Positions 40,485-48,858 of a DNA stretch of 64,000 bases are shown here, piece by piece. The translations under genes were made by a program, and so were the position numbers. The notes below the pieces were generated by a model. The model was not told where the DNA came from, ran no database searches, and saw only the letters and a program-made list of their open reading frames with translations. Origin of the DNA: Jiangella mangrovi (GTDB lineage: Bacteria; Actinomycetota; Actinomycetes; Jiangellales; Jiangellaceae); assembly GCF_014204975.1 (NCBI RefSeq), contig NZ_JACHMM010000001.1:6820037-6884036 (forward strand), read 5' to 3'. How positions within the stretch are numbered: position 1 is the stretch's first letter; each line of letters starts with the position of its first letter.

Positions 40485-41033
40485 CTAAAGGCCGAGTTCC
40501 TTCCGAAGGTAGGCGTTCACGAGGCCCTCAAATACCCGCTGGACCGGGCCCGACTTGAGCGCCGAGCCCGCGCGAGCCACGATGCCCTTCCATTCAGCCT
40601 TCTCGCCCTTCTCGTCGAGGCCCTCCGCCATCAAGCGCCGGAGGTGGTCGTGAATGACCAAGCGGTCCGCGTCGTCGATCTGCTCCTCGTCGAGAAGGTT
40701 CTCCAGCTCCAGGATTCGCTCCTTCCGCGTGGCCCACGGAAAGGCACCGCCGCACCCATCACAGAACGAGGGGCGAGAGTGCGTCTGTCGGCCATAGGGG
40801 CTCAGCCCTATCGCCAGGACTCCACGGATGCGCAGACCGCAGGCTTCGCAGGCGATCATCACCCCTGCCCCGCAGCTCGAGCAGTAGGACTCAACATCTC
40901 GGTAGGACGACAGCGGACCTAGTGCATGCTCCCTCACATGACCGCGCCGACACACGGCTGCGGCGCGACGGTTCTTCTGACCGCGGGACAGCGCGCGGAC
41001 GTCTCTGTCGGGGAAGATGGGCTTCACGACCAC
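40485..41033 (-). CDS. DUF2321 family zinc-ribbon protein
   Basis: Up to about 183 residues. The family pattern is clear: AAVCRRGHV (C-x3-H), YCSSCGAGVMIACEACGLRI (two CxxC), SFCDGCGGAFPWATRKERIL, then an acidic helical tail (LDEEQIDDADRLVIHDHLRR). DUF2321 function is unknown. The start is uncertain: GTG 41033, GTG 41027 and a longer frame to 41123 exist. It converges with the preceding plus-strand gene. Confidence 0.82.
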   Translation of the reverse strand: MVVKPIFPDRDVRALSRGQKNRRAAAVCRRGHVREHALGPLSSYRDVESYCSSCGAGVMIACEACGLRIRGVLAIGLSPYGRQTHSRPSFCDGCGGAFPWATRKERILELENLLDEEQIDDADRLVIHDHLRRLMAEGLDEKGEKAEWKGIVARAGSALKSGPVQRVFEGLVNAYLRKELGL

Positions 41034-41193
41034 AGCCCAGGACGGTACTCGGTTCCGCGCGAGGTCAGCCAACCCGAGCGACTCCCCACGAGCAGCGCAT
41101 CTCTCAGGCCGATCACCGGCCAACCGTGCTGGGCGATCGTCAGTATGCCGGATGCGCGCCGGCGACGTGGGCGTAGGCCATCCCCCGGGTTCC

Positions 41194-41206
41194 CCACTTA
41201 TCCCCC
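41194..41206 (+). repeat. 13-bp direct repeat near attR
   Basis: CCACTTATCCCCC, identical to 18374-18386. Possible arm-type binding site of the integrase. Confidence 0.4.
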
Positions 41207-41314
41207 ATTTTCGCGATTAACGACGATGGCTGGGGATGATGGGTGCGAATAGTCGTCGCAGCTCACAGACACTATTGATGACGACGACTGACCCCCGATT
41301 ACCCTATCCCAGCA

Positions 41315-41352
41315 AATCAGAGGGTTCCTGGTTCGAGTCCAGGTGCGGGAGC
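41315..41352 (+). repeat. attR: 38-bp copy of the tRNA-Asn 3' end
   Basis: Identical to 18276-18313. It lacks the 5' half of the tRNA, so it is the distal junction of the element. Confidence 0.93.
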
Positions 41353-41430
41353 TCCCCTTCCTTCACGTTGCAGCTCACCCCTCGCGCCACCGGCGCTCCT
41401 CGAGTAGCTGTCCGTGTGTCCCGCGATTCA

Positions 41431-41480
41431 TGATCATCAAGGATCGGTGGGGTGATGGCACCACCAATCCTGGACGATCA
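41431..41480. repeat. 50-bp palindrome, copy B (20-bp arms, 10-nt loop)
   Basis: Left arm 41431-41450 and right arm 41461-41480 pair with three mismatched or wobble positions. The loop is GGTGATGGCA. The core GGTGG-N10-CCACC matches copies at 5861 and 48055. It lies 79 bases beyond attR. Confidence 0.75.
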
Positions 41481-41519
41481 CGGCGGCCGGTCGCGGCGCG
41501 CTGATCCGTCAGACACCCC

Positions 41520-42221
41520 CTAAGCGGGAGGAGGGGGCGGGGGCGGCGGCGTCGGGAACCTGGGCACGGCGCCCACGAGCGGATCGGTCCCATTCCGCTG
41601 CACCGCGAACAGCCCGGCCCAGACCAGGCCGAGGACCACGACGCCGACGGCGACCAGCGCGGCCGGCGCCGTCGTGCCCTGGGCCGTCGCCAGGACGGCG
41701 ATCGCTGCGGCCAGGGCGGCGTCGATGGTCGCCACCACCGTCGGCGTCGTGACGAGGAAGTGGTTCTTCCCGGTCGCGGCCGTCAGCGGGCCGAGCGAGT
41801 AGCTGATCTCCAGTCCCAGTCGGTCGTCGTACGGGCTGGCGCTGAAGTAGGGCCGCAGCCCCGGCTCCAGCCGCAGGTAGGCGTGGCGCAGCCGGTTCAT
41901 CGCGAGGACGGTCAGCTTCTCGTCCCGGTTGATCTGCACCAGCCGCAGGAACGTCGTCACCCCGAGGAACAGCGCGACCGTCAGCACCACGATGGTCAGA
42001 GTCGCGGCCCGCGCCGAGAAGCCGGTGGCGTCGGCGAGGAACGCCGACGCCACCATGGCCGCGGACAGCACCGTCAGGAAGACCGACGTCCGCTGTTGTG
42101 CCTCGTTCAGCAACGCGCCGCGAGCGCTGAGCAGGCTCCAGTGCTCGGCCGAGACGATCGCCGCCGCCTGCGGCCCCAGCGCGTGCCCGGCTGCGGCGTC
42201 CCGAGGAGTATCCGTCGTCAT
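41520..42221 (-). CDS. four-helix membrane protein
   Basis: A 233-residue membrane protein. Transmembrane segments: VFLTVLSAAMVASAFLADAT, TLTIVVLTVALFLGVTTFLR, TIDAALAAAIAVLATAQ and ALVAVGVVVLGLVWAGLFAV. The middle contains a conserved cytosolic loop with INRDEKLTVLAMNRLRHAYL. It ends in a Pro-only tail. This resembles actinobacterial hypothetical membrane proteins; the function is unknown. Confidence 0.85.
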   Translation of the reverse strand: MTTDTPRDAAAGHALGPQAAAIVSAEHWSLLSARGALLNEAQQRTSVFLTVLSAAMVASAFLADATGFSARAATLTIVVLTVALFLGVTTFLRLVQINRDEKLTVLAMNRLRHAYLRLEPGLRPYFSASPYDDRLGLEISYSLGPLTAATGKNHFLVTTPTVVATIDAALAAAIAVLATAQGTTAPAALVAVGVVVLGLVWAGLFAVQRNGTDPLVGAVPRFPTPPPPPPPPA

Positions 42222-42227
42222 GACGCC

Positions 42228-42815
42228 CTAGCGTCGCACGGGATAGCGCAGGTGCACCGCCCGGCGCCCCTGGACGACGGCCGGGTCCTCGAGCAGGTGG
42301 TGCCCGCCCTTCAACGTCGAGAAGTACGGGATCCCCTCGCCGAACAGCACCGGCACGAGGCTCACGCACACCTCGTCGAGCAGCCCGAGCTCCAGGGCCT
42401 GTTGCGTGACGTTCGCGCTGGCGATCGTCACATCCTTGTCGCCGGCGATCTCCTTCGCCTTCGCGACGGCCGCCTCGACGCCGTCGACGAAGGTCGTGGT
42501 GGGCCACTTCTCGGCGGCGTCCTCGGGTGGGCGATGGGTGACCACGACGACGGGCGAGCCGCCCGGGTGCTTGTCACCCCAGCCGTCGGCGATGTCGAAC
42601 AGCCGCCGGCCGGCGATGAGCGCGCCGACGCCCTCGGTCAGGTCGCGCAGCATGCCGGCGCTCGCCTCGTCGACGGCGAACGTCACCGTCTCGTTGGGGT
42701 TGTCGACGGCGACGTCGCCGGCCTCGTACCACTCGAACAGCTCGCCGATGCCGTCGTCGGGCTGGGCGATGAAACCGTCGAGCGACATCGTCATATGGCT
42801 GAGAACCTTGCCCAT
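42228..42815 (-). CDS. RibD/dihydrofolate-reductase-like protein
   Basis: A 195-residue protein of the RibD C-terminal/DHFR-like fold: SHMTMSLDGFIAQPDDGIGE, GALIAGRRLFDIADGWGDKH, VVVVTHRPPE, ITxxN-like IASANVTQQALELGLLDEVC, VPVLFGEGIPYF. The NADPH-binding pattern is kept. Most family members are of unknown substrate. ATG 42815 with GGAGGG upstream. Confidence 0.9.
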   Translation of the reverse strand: MGKVLSHMTMSLDGFIAQPDDGIGELFEWYEAGDVAVDNPNETVTFAVDEASAGMLRDLTEGVGALIAGRRLFDIADGWGDKHPGGSPVVVVTHRPPEDAAEKWPTTTFVDGVEAAVAKAKEIAGDKDVTIASANVTQQALELGLLDEVCVSLVPVLFGEGIPYFSTLKGGHHLLEDPAVVQGRRAVHLRYPVRR

Positions 42816-42874
42816 CGGGGGCCCTCCTTCGCTCTTTCACTGTCCCTCATACCGACCTGGCACGAGGGCGAAAC

Positions 42875-44461
42875 TCATCGCGGCAACCCGGACCACAGGT
42901 CGCAGCGGTGGTCGGCGGCGAACGGCGTCGGCGCGATTCCGCTGGTGGACAGGCCGAGCACGGTGCCGGTCGCGCCGAACTCGGGCCAGGCCGGGCGGCC
43001 CGAGCCGTTCGGGTCGCCGGTGCGGGCGAACGCCGTCCAGTAGTCGATCATCGTCGCGGACAGCTGCTCCTGTTCCGCGGTGAGCGGCGGGTACGGGTAC
43101 AGCGACGGGTCGAGGTCGTCCCACAGGTAGGACAGGTCCACGCCGTGGTAGGCGCCCATCGGAAAGTCGACCGCGACCTGACCGCTGTCCTCGGCGAACT
43201 CGTAGGCATAGACCGGCTGGCGGACGGCGGCAGCTTCGGCCGTGCGCAGCACCGGGCAGGCGCCGACGATCCCACCCCAGTCGCCGAACAGGGTCGCGGC
43301 CGCGAGCACCGGGGTGTCGTAGTCGTCCAGCGGGTAGGCGGCGAGGACCGTGGCGGCGTCCGCGCCGAAGTTCCCCTCGGCCATCGCCCGGTAGCTCTCG
43401 GCCGTCACCGGCCGGCCGGCGAGGAAGGCCCGCAGCTCGTGGCTGGTCGCGCCGATCAGCGACGGCACGCGCGCCGCCGATCCGTCCCGCAGGGCGTCGG
43501 CCGGCTGACGAGGCAGTAGCGGCGTGCCGGCGACGGGGTTCCACGGCCGGTCCGCGACACGTCGGTTGATCTGATCGGTGCCGACGCCGCCCAGGACGCC
43601 GAGCAACCGCTCCGGAGCGACGGCGTGCAGGCAGGCCGCCACGTCGGCGACGGAGGCGCAACCGACCTGCTCGGTGGCGCGCTCGCCGAACGCCTGTGCC
43701 GCGGCGAGGGTCGGCACCGCGTTGTCGCAGGCGCCGCTCTGCATGATCGCGCGGTCGAACAGTCCGCGCGAGCCCGGCGAGGCGAGGTGAGCGCAGACGG
43801 CGCGCGCGCCGGCGGACTGGCCGGCCAGCGTGACGTTGCCCGGGTCGCCGCCGAACCGCGCGGCGTTGCGACGGACCCAGCGCAGCGCCTCGGCCTGGTC
43901 CATGAGCCCGTAGTTGCCGCCGGCGGAGTCGAGGGCCGGCGCGGACAGGAACCCGAGCGCGCCGAGCCGGTAGTTGACGGTCACGACGACGACGTCGCCG
44001 GCGGTCGCGAGCTCGGCGCCGTCGAACTCGCGGGCGCCGCCGGTGGTGAAGCTGCCGCCGTACAGCCACACCAGGACCGGCAGCCGGTCACCCCGCTCCA
44101 CACCCGCCGGCGCCGTGACGTCGAGGTACAGGCAGTCCTCCTGCCCGACGGCAACCCTGCGGATGAGCTGCGGACAGTACGGGCTCGGCGCGGTGGCGTC
44201 GCGGACATCCTGCCAGGGCCGCGGCCGAGCCGGCGGCTCCCAGCGTCGCTCCCCCACGGGCGGCGCGGCGTACGGGATGCCGGTGTAGGAGACGTGGTCG
44301 TCCTCGACACTGCCGCGCACCCAGCCGGCGTCGACCCGGACGACACCGGGTTCCGGTGGCGACGAACCCGGTGCGGCGACCGCGGCTCCGGTGGTCGTGA
44401 GGACGACGGCGGTGAGGGCGACGGCGGTGGTCAGGGCCTGGGTGAGGGTACGCATCGACAT
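42875..44461 (-). CDS. secreted type-B carboxylesterase/lipase
   Basis: A 528-residue exported esterase. A signal peptide (MSMRTLTQALTTAVALTAVV then LTTTGAAVAA) is followed by the alpha/beta-hydrolase family features: GIPYAAPPVGERRW, EDCLYLDVTAP, oxyanion YGGSFTTGG, nucleophile motif TLAGQSAGA, and the His in FPMGAYHGVDLSYLW. The acid residue should lie near SHELRAFL. It hydrolyses carboxylic esters outside the cell. The substrate is unknown. Confidence 0.92.
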   Translation of the reverse strand: MSMRTLTQALTTAVALTAVVLTTTGAAVAAPGSSPPEPGVVRVDAGWVRGSVEDDHVSYTGIPYAAPPVGERRWEPPARPRPWQDVRDATAPSPYCPQLIRRVAVGQEDCLYLDVTAPAGVERGDRLPVLVWLYGGSFTTGGAREFDGAELATAGDVVVVTVNYRLGALGFLSAPALDSAGGNYGLMDQAEALRWVRRNAARFGGDPGNVTLAGQSAGARAVCAHLASPGSRGLFDRAIMQSGACDNAVPTLAAAQAFGERATEQVGCASVADVAACLHAVAPERLLGVLGGVGTDQINRRVADRPWNPVAGTPLLPRQPADALRDGSAARVPSLIGATSHELRAFLAGRPVTAESYRAMAEGNFGADAATVLAAYPLDDYDTPVLAAATLFGDWGGIVGACPVLRTAEAAAVRQPVYAYEFAEDSGQVAVDFPMGAYHGVDLSYLWDDLDPSLYPYPPLTAEQEQLSATMIDYWTAFARTGDPNGSGRPAWPEFGATGTVLGLSTSGIAPTPFAADHRCDLWSGLPR

Positions 44462-44541
44462 GGCGGCCAGTCTTCGCGGCGGCGCCCGTCGACGCGTCCG
44501 TCGAGCGGACCGACCCGTCCTACGTCGACCTGCGTACTCCC

Positions 44542-45138
44542 CTACGGCGAGCCGCGTACGTCGGCTCCCGGCGCGAAGGCGTCGGCGGCCTCCTGGACGT
44601 GGGCGAGGAAGACACGCCACGACTCGGCGTCGCCGATCTCGTCGTGGTCGGGGCCGGCCCGGCCGTCGATGAGCTCGCGGACGATGTCGGCGTGGCCGGC
44701 GTGATGGGCGGTCTCGGCGAGCATGCGGATGAGCAGCACGCCGAGCGTGGTGTCGGCGCGCTCGGCCGGCCAGTGCGGCACCCGCGCCGGGGCGTCGAGC
44801 TCGAGCTCCTGCAGGGTGCGGTCGCCGTGTTCGCACGCACGCCTGTACAGGCCGAGGATGTACTCGCTGGACTGGTCCGGAGTGGCCCACATGTCCGCGC
44901 CCTCCCAGACCGAGCCGTCCTCTTCCCAGGCCAGCGTCTCAGGAGGCGGGCGGCCGACGGAGGTGCCGAGGTAGACGTACTCGCCGCCGGCCAGGTGCTT
45001 GGCCAGCCCGAGCAGGTTGGTGCCGGTGGGGGTCAGCGGCCGGCGCAGGTCGTACTCGCTCAACCCGTCGAGCCTCGACAGCAGCTCGGCGCGCTTCTGG
45101 CGCAGCTCGAGGTGCAGTTCCGTCTTCACGTCCGCCAT
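44542..45138 (-). CDS. DinB-family (DUF664) protein
   Basis: A 198-residue four-helix-bundle protein: KTELHLELRQKRAELLSRLD, NLLGLAKHLAGGEYVYLG and LLIRMLAETAHHAGHADIVR. Three His of the DinB metal site are visible (KHLAGGEY, AHHAGH). Family members include mycothiol-dependent enzymes and unknown hydrolases. ATG 45138 is chosen; the longer frame is Arg-rich shadow. Confidence 0.9.
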   Translation of the reverse strand: MADVKTELHLELRQKRAELLSRLDGLSEYDLRRPLTPTGTNLLGLAKHLAGGEYVYLGTSVGRPPPETLAWEEDGSVWEGADMWATPDQSSEYILGLYRRACEHGDRTLQELELDAPARVPHWPAERADTTLGVLLIRMLAETAHHAGHADIVRELIDGRAGPDHDEIGDAESWRVFLAHVQEAADAFAPGADVRGSP

Positions 45139-45223
45139 GTCCCAGAGCCTTGCACCCGGCACCGACAAGGTCCGCCGGCACGACGGTGTATCCGTGCGCG
45201 GGCGCGATCGTCGCCGCGCGCCT

Positions 45224-46645
45224 TCACCGCCGTATGACCGCCCGCAGCGCCTCGGCGAGCAGCTCCAGCCCGCCCGGCACGTCGGCCGCCTCGACGGCCC
45301 CGTAGCCGAGCGCGAACCCGGTCGGCTCCGTCCCGTACTCGGAGAGGGTCCCGACGGCGACACCTGCGGCCCGCGCCCGGTCGGCCGCGGCCTCCGCCAC
45401 CCGCCGGTCTCCGGAGCGCAGCAGCGCGCACACGTGCAGCCCGGCCGCCGACGGCACCGCCTCGAGGTACGGCGCCAGCGCGCCGCCCAGCCCGTCGAGC
45501 AGGGCGGACCGCCGCCGCGCGTACACCTTCGCCGTCCGCCGGATGTGCCGCGCCAGCTGCCCCTCGTCCATGAACCGGGCCAGAGCGGCCTGCGTCGCGA
45601 CCGGCCCGTGCCCGTCGGCCAGCTGGCGGGCGGCCCGGATGGCGTCGCGCAGGGACGGCGGCACGACGACGTAGCCCAGCCGCAGTCCGGGCAGCAGCGT
45701 CTTCGAGAACGTCCCCACGTAGACGACCCGGGCGCCGTCGTCGAGTGCGTGCAGGGGCTCGAGCGGGCGGTCGGCGAACCGGTACTCGCTGTCGTAGTCG
45801 TCCTCGAGCACTGCGGCGTCGTGCGCATCGGCCCAGGCCAGCAGCTCCCGACGGCGCGGCAGCGACATCGCGACCCCGAGCGGGAACTGGTGCGACGGCG
45901 TCACGTACACCAGCCGGGCGGCACGCGGCAGCCGCGACACCACCAGGCCGTCGCCGTCGACCGGCACGCGCACCACCCGCGCGCCGTGCGCCTCGAACAC
46001 GTCCCGCGCCGGCGGGTAGCCCGGTTCCTCGACCGCCACGACGTCGCCGGGCGCGACCAGGACCCGCGCGACGAGGTTGAACGCCTGCTGCGCGCCGTTG
46101 GTCATGACGACGTCGTCGGCCTCGGCCCGCACCGACCGGGCGTAGCCGACGTACCGCGCGACGGCGGCGCGCAGCCCGGGATGCCCGGCCGGCTCGGCGT
46201 ACCCGGGGTCACGCCGCGGACGCCACTCCGCCGCGAGCAGCCGCCGCCAGGTGTCGTAGGGGAACAGCCGGATGTCCGGGACGCCGACCCGGAAGTCGTA
46301 GCGCGTCGAGGACAACGGCGTCACCGGCTGCGGGGCGTGGTCCCACCCCGGCCGCGGCCGCAGTCCGCGGGAGATCGGCGGCGACGACGCCCGCGTTCCC
46401 GTCGCCGCCGAGTCGCTGACGAACGTCCCGGCGCCGACCCGAGCGTCGAGGAAGCCCTCCGCCGTCAGCCGCTCGTACGCCGTCGCCACCGTGCCGCGCG
46501 ACACCCCGAGGGCCCGGGCCAGCTCGCGGGTGGGCGGCAGCCGGTCGCCGGGACGCAGGCGGCCCTCGCGGACGCCGTCGCGCAGCGACCGGTAGATGCG
46601 CGCCGTCAGGTCGCCGTCGCCGTCGAGGCTGACGTGCAGCTCCAT
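45224..46645 (-). CDS. MocR/PdxR-type GntR-aminotransferase regulator
   Basis: A 473-residue two-domain regulator. The GntR winged helix is at residues 12-80 (RLRPGDRLPPTRELARALGV then SRGTVATAYERLTAEGFL). An aspartate-aminotransferase-like domain follows with VMTNGAQQAFNLVARVL, EDDYDSEYR and the PLP-lysine motif YVGTFSKTLLPGLRLGYVVV. It senses a PLP-linked ligand and regulates the divergent AhpD-like gene. ATG 46645 lies 67 bases from that gene. Confidence 0.93.
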   Translation of the reverse strand: MELHVSLDGDGDLTARIYRSLRDGVREGRLRPGDRLPPTRELARALGVSRGTVATAYERLTAEGFLDARVGAGTFVSDSAATGTRASSPPISRGLRPRPGWDHAPQPVTPLSSTRYDFRVGVPDIRLFPYDTWRRLLAAEWRPRRDPGYAEPAGHPGLRAAVARYVGYARSVRAEADDVVMTNGAQQAFNLVARVLVAPGDVVAVEEPGYPPARDVFEAHGARVVRVPVDGDGLVVSRLPRAARLVYVTPSHQFPLGVAMSLPRRRELLAWADAHDAAVLEDDYDSEYRFADRPLEPLHALDDGARVVYVGTFSKTLLPGLRLGYVVVPPSLRDAIRAARQLADGHGPVATQAALARFMDEGQLARHIRRTAKVYARRRSALLDGLGGALAPYLEAVPSAAGLHVCALLRSGDRRVAEAAADRARAAGVAVGTLSEYGTEPTGFALGYGAVEAADVPGGLELLAEALRAVIRR

Positions 46646-46651
46646 TGGCCC

Positions 46652-46669
46652 ATTCAAACAGCACTGAAT
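46652..46669. promoter_or_regulatory. inverted repeat between MocR regulator and AhpD-like gene
   Basis: ATTCA (46652-46656) and TGAAT (46665-46669) flank an 8-base spacer, with a further TTCAA at 46676. It sits in the short divergent promoter region and is a plausible MocR operator. Confidence 0.4.
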
Positions 46670-46711
46670 CGGCGCTTCAACAAGACCAAAGCGGACCGTA
46701 GCGTCGACGAC

Positions 46712-47164
46712 ATGACACGCATGGACATCGCCACCCTCGCCCCGGCGGCCTACCGGGCCCTGACCGCACTGGACAGCCGCGCCCACCAGGGGGCACTGCC
46801 CGCCGGCCTGCTCGACCTCGTGAAGCTGCGGGTCAGCCAGATCAACGGCTGCGCCTACTGCGTCGACTCCCACAGCCACGACCTCGTCAAGGGCGGCGAG
46901 TCGCCCGCCCGCGTCTACGCCGTCGCCGCCTGGGACGAGGGCCCCTACTTCAGCCCGGCCGAGCGCGCCGCGTTCGCACTCGCGGAGTCCATGACGCGGC
47001 TCAGCGAAGGTGCACCGCGGGTGCCGGACGAGGTCTGGGAGCAGGCCCGCCGGCACTTCGGCGACGAGGACCTCGCGCAGCTCGTCATGGTGATCACCAC
47101 GATCAACGCCTGGAACCGGGTCTGCGTCACGGTTCGCATGGTCCCGGAGTCCTTCGCCGGATAA
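46712..47164 (+). CDS. carboxymuconolactone decarboxylase/AhpD-like protein
   Basis: A 150-residue protein with the AhpD-like redox motif NGCAYCVDSHSHDLV (C-x2-C and the nearby His), within LVKLRVSQINGCAYCVDSHS. Members act as alkylhydroperoxidase-type reductases. ATG 46712. Pairing with a divergent MocR regulator is common and suggests inducible stress or metabolite control. Confidence 0.93.
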   Translation: MTRMDIATLAPAAYRALTALDSRAHQGALPAGLLDLVKLRVSQINGCAYCVDSHSHDLVKGGESPARVYAVAAWDEGPYFSPAERAAFALAESMTRLSEGAPRVPDEVWEQARRHFGDEDLAQLVMVITTINAWNRVCVTVRMVPESFAG

Positions 47165-47205
47165 ATCAGTCGCCACGTCGCCCGCGCGGACGCGACCATG
47201 GCGGC

Positions 47206-48009
47206 ATGGAGGCGACCCAGCGACCCCACGTCGAGTACGGCGATCCCGACGTCGCGCTGCCCAACGAGATCCTGCGCTCGGTGGTCGGCTCGGGCGTGCA
47301 CGGCATCGCGATCGCCGGCACCGACGACCACGACGAGATGGGCGTCTACATCGAGCCGCCCGACCGGGTCGTCGGCCTGCTCCCCCGCCAGCCCCACTAC
47401 ATCTGGCGCACGCAGCCGGAGGGCGTGCGCTCCGGGCACGGCGACACCGACCTCGTCCTCTACTCCTTGCGCAAGTACCTGCGGCTGGCGCTCAAGGGGA
47501 ACCCGACGGTGCTGCTGCCGCTCTACGCGCCGGAGTCCGACCTCGTCGTGCGCACCCCGCTCGGCGAGGAGCTGCGGGAGCTGGCCGGCGCGTTCCTGTC
47601 GAGGCAGGCGGTCGAGCGGTTCCTCGGCTACATGCACGCCCAGCACGAGCGCATGCTCGGCGGCGGTAGGCGCAACCGGGTGCCGAACCGGCCCGAGCTG
47701 GTCGAGCGGTACGGCTGGGACGTCAAGTACGGCAGCCACGCGCTGCGGCTGGCCTACCAGGGGCGCGAGATCGCCCTGGACGGACGGCTCAGCCTGCCCC
47801 TGCGCCCGGCCGAGCGCGAGCGGGTGCTGGCGGTGAAGCGCGGCGAGGTCGGCCGGGACGAGGTGTCGGCCGAGATCACCGACGTCGAGGCCGAGGTGCG
47901 GGCGGCGCTCGACAGTGCCCGCTCGCCGGTGCCGCACGAGGCCGACCGCGAGCGCATCTCGGCCTGGGCCGTCGACGCCCAGCGGCGCCACTGGGGCTGG
48001 ATCGGCTGA
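47206..48009 (+). CDS. RlaP-like nucleotidyltransferase
   Basis: A 267-residue protein of the DNA polymerase beta-like nucleotidyltransferase superfamily (PF10127/RlaP type). The active-site pattern is GSGVHGIAIAGTDDHDEMGV, where GS and D-x-D-E are the catalytic motifs, followed by DLVLYSLRKYLRLALKGNPT. RlaP proteins are linked to RNA repair systems; no RNA ligase lies nearby, so the role is inferred only from family. Confidence 0.85.
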   Translation: MEATQRPHVEYGDPDVALPNEILRSVVGSGVHGIAIAGTDDHDEMGVYIEPPDRVVGLLPRQPHYIWRTQPEGVRSGHGDTDLVLYSLRKYLRLALKGNPTVLLPLYAPESDLVVRTPLGEELRELAGAFLSRQAVERFLGYMHAQHERMLGGGRRNRVPNRPELVERYGWDVKYGSHALRLAYQGREIALDGRLSLPLRPAERERVLAVKRGEVGRDEVSAEITDVEAEVRAALDSARSPVPHEADRERISAWAVDAQRRHWGWIG

Positions 48010-48039
48010 CGACGGCGACCGCGTCCGGCGGCGGTACCG
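48007..48039 (+). repeat. direct repeat 1 flanking the decayed locus
   Basis: TGACGACGGCG + 6-base insert + TCCGGCGGCGGTACCG. The second copy at 48516-48542 lacks the insert. The first copy contains the stop codon of the RlaP-like gene. Confidence 0.6.
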
Positions 48040-48054
48040 TCGCTCGGTTGCGAT

Positions 48055-48098
48055 GGCGGGTGGTTTGGTGGGCCCAGGGCGCCACCGAACCACCCGCC
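48055..48098. repeat. 44-bp palindrome, copy C (17-bp arms, 10-nt loop)
   Basis: Left arm 48055-48071 and right arm 48082-48098 pair with one wobble. The loop is GCCCAGGGCG. Its right end abuts the truncated 5' end of the 48103 pseudogene. Confidence 0.85.
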
Positions 48099-48102
48099 AT
48101 CG

Positions 48103-48360
48103 ATGTGGGCCGGCTACGAGGAGGCGCTGACGCGCTACGGGCTCGACATGTGCGACGCGTGGCGCTCGCTCGGCCACGGCGACACGGTGGCGGACTCACT
48201 GGCGGGCGACGAGCTCCCCACCCTGGCTCGGCGATATCGGGTTCCACCGCAGCCATCGGTCGGCGCTGGTGCGTAAGGACCCCGACCACTGCGGCCGGTT
48301 GTTCCCCGGCGACCCGCCGGACCTCCCCTACGTCTGGCCGGCGTCGGACCGTCCCCGGCC
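48103..48360 (+). pseudogene. truncated, frameshifted MSMEG_6728-family (pyrimidine-dimer DNA glycosylase-like) gene
   Basis: The remaining text MWAGYEEALTRYGLDMCDAW and, after a frame change, LGDIGFHRSHRSALVRKDPD then HCGRLFPGDPPDLPYVWPAS matches the C-terminal two thirds of this family as I remember it. The N-terminal third is absent and the open part starts five bases after the palindrome. An extra C near 48226 shifts the frame (ELPT-WLGD). It is therefore non-functional. Confidence 0.75.
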
Positions 48361-48515
48361 CGTCCCGGTCTCTTGGCGTCGACAGTGTGGCGCTGCTGCC
48401 GGACGTGGGTCGCGCCAGGACTGTGAGATCACTGCGGGAACGATGCGGCCTCGCTGTCGCCGAGGCCACAGCGGGCTCACACCGTCGATGCAGTGAACTC
48501 ACACCGTTCGCTGCG

Positions 48516-48542
48516 TGACGACGGCGTCCGGCGGCGGTACCG
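48516..48542 (+). repeat. direct repeat 2 flanking the decayed locus
   Basis: TGACGACGGCGTCCGGCGGC followed by GGTACCG, matching 48007-48039 apart from a 6-base gap. Together the copies bracket the palindrome and pseudogene. Confidence 0.6.
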
Positions 48543-48858
48543 CGGGCCAGGTGCGGGACCGCAGGCGGACGCCGTCGAGCACCCCGCTCGGCGACGCCCG
48601 GTAACCGGGCTGGTCACCGCCCGACGTCGGGTATTGACGGTGCGTTTGCTCGTGAGTCATCCTGAGGGCGATAGCCACAATTCGTGCGAACGGCCCCCGA
48701 TCCCGGCCTCCTTTCCCGGACGCCGGAACCGCCGGCCGGTGGGTGGCCGGCATTCACGTCCCGGCACCGCATAGAAGTTCCGGTCTGGTCGAGATTCGCC
48801 CGGTGTCAGCTCGGCGTCCCGTGCCGAGACGGCGCCGGCCGTGGACTGGAGGGGTGCC
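48543..48858. other. 316-base stretch without a gene
   Basis: No convincing coding frame or structure seen. Confidence 0.5.

Larger units (their letters stand above)
18276..41352. mobile_element. phage-derived integrated element at tRNA-Asn
   Basis: About 23 kb bounded by 38-bp direct repeats of the tRNA-Asn 3' end. It contains a tyrosine integrase next to attL, two AlpA/excisionase-type small HTH proteins, an XRE regulator operon, an HNH-type protein, a replication-type operon, an FDXHR-type phage zinc protein and one giant tail protein. Codon use is visibly less GC-extreme than in the flanks. No terminase, portal, capsid, tape measure, lysis or FtsK-like transfer gene is seen, so it is either a deleted prophage or a phage satellite-like element. 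Confidence 0.88.
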
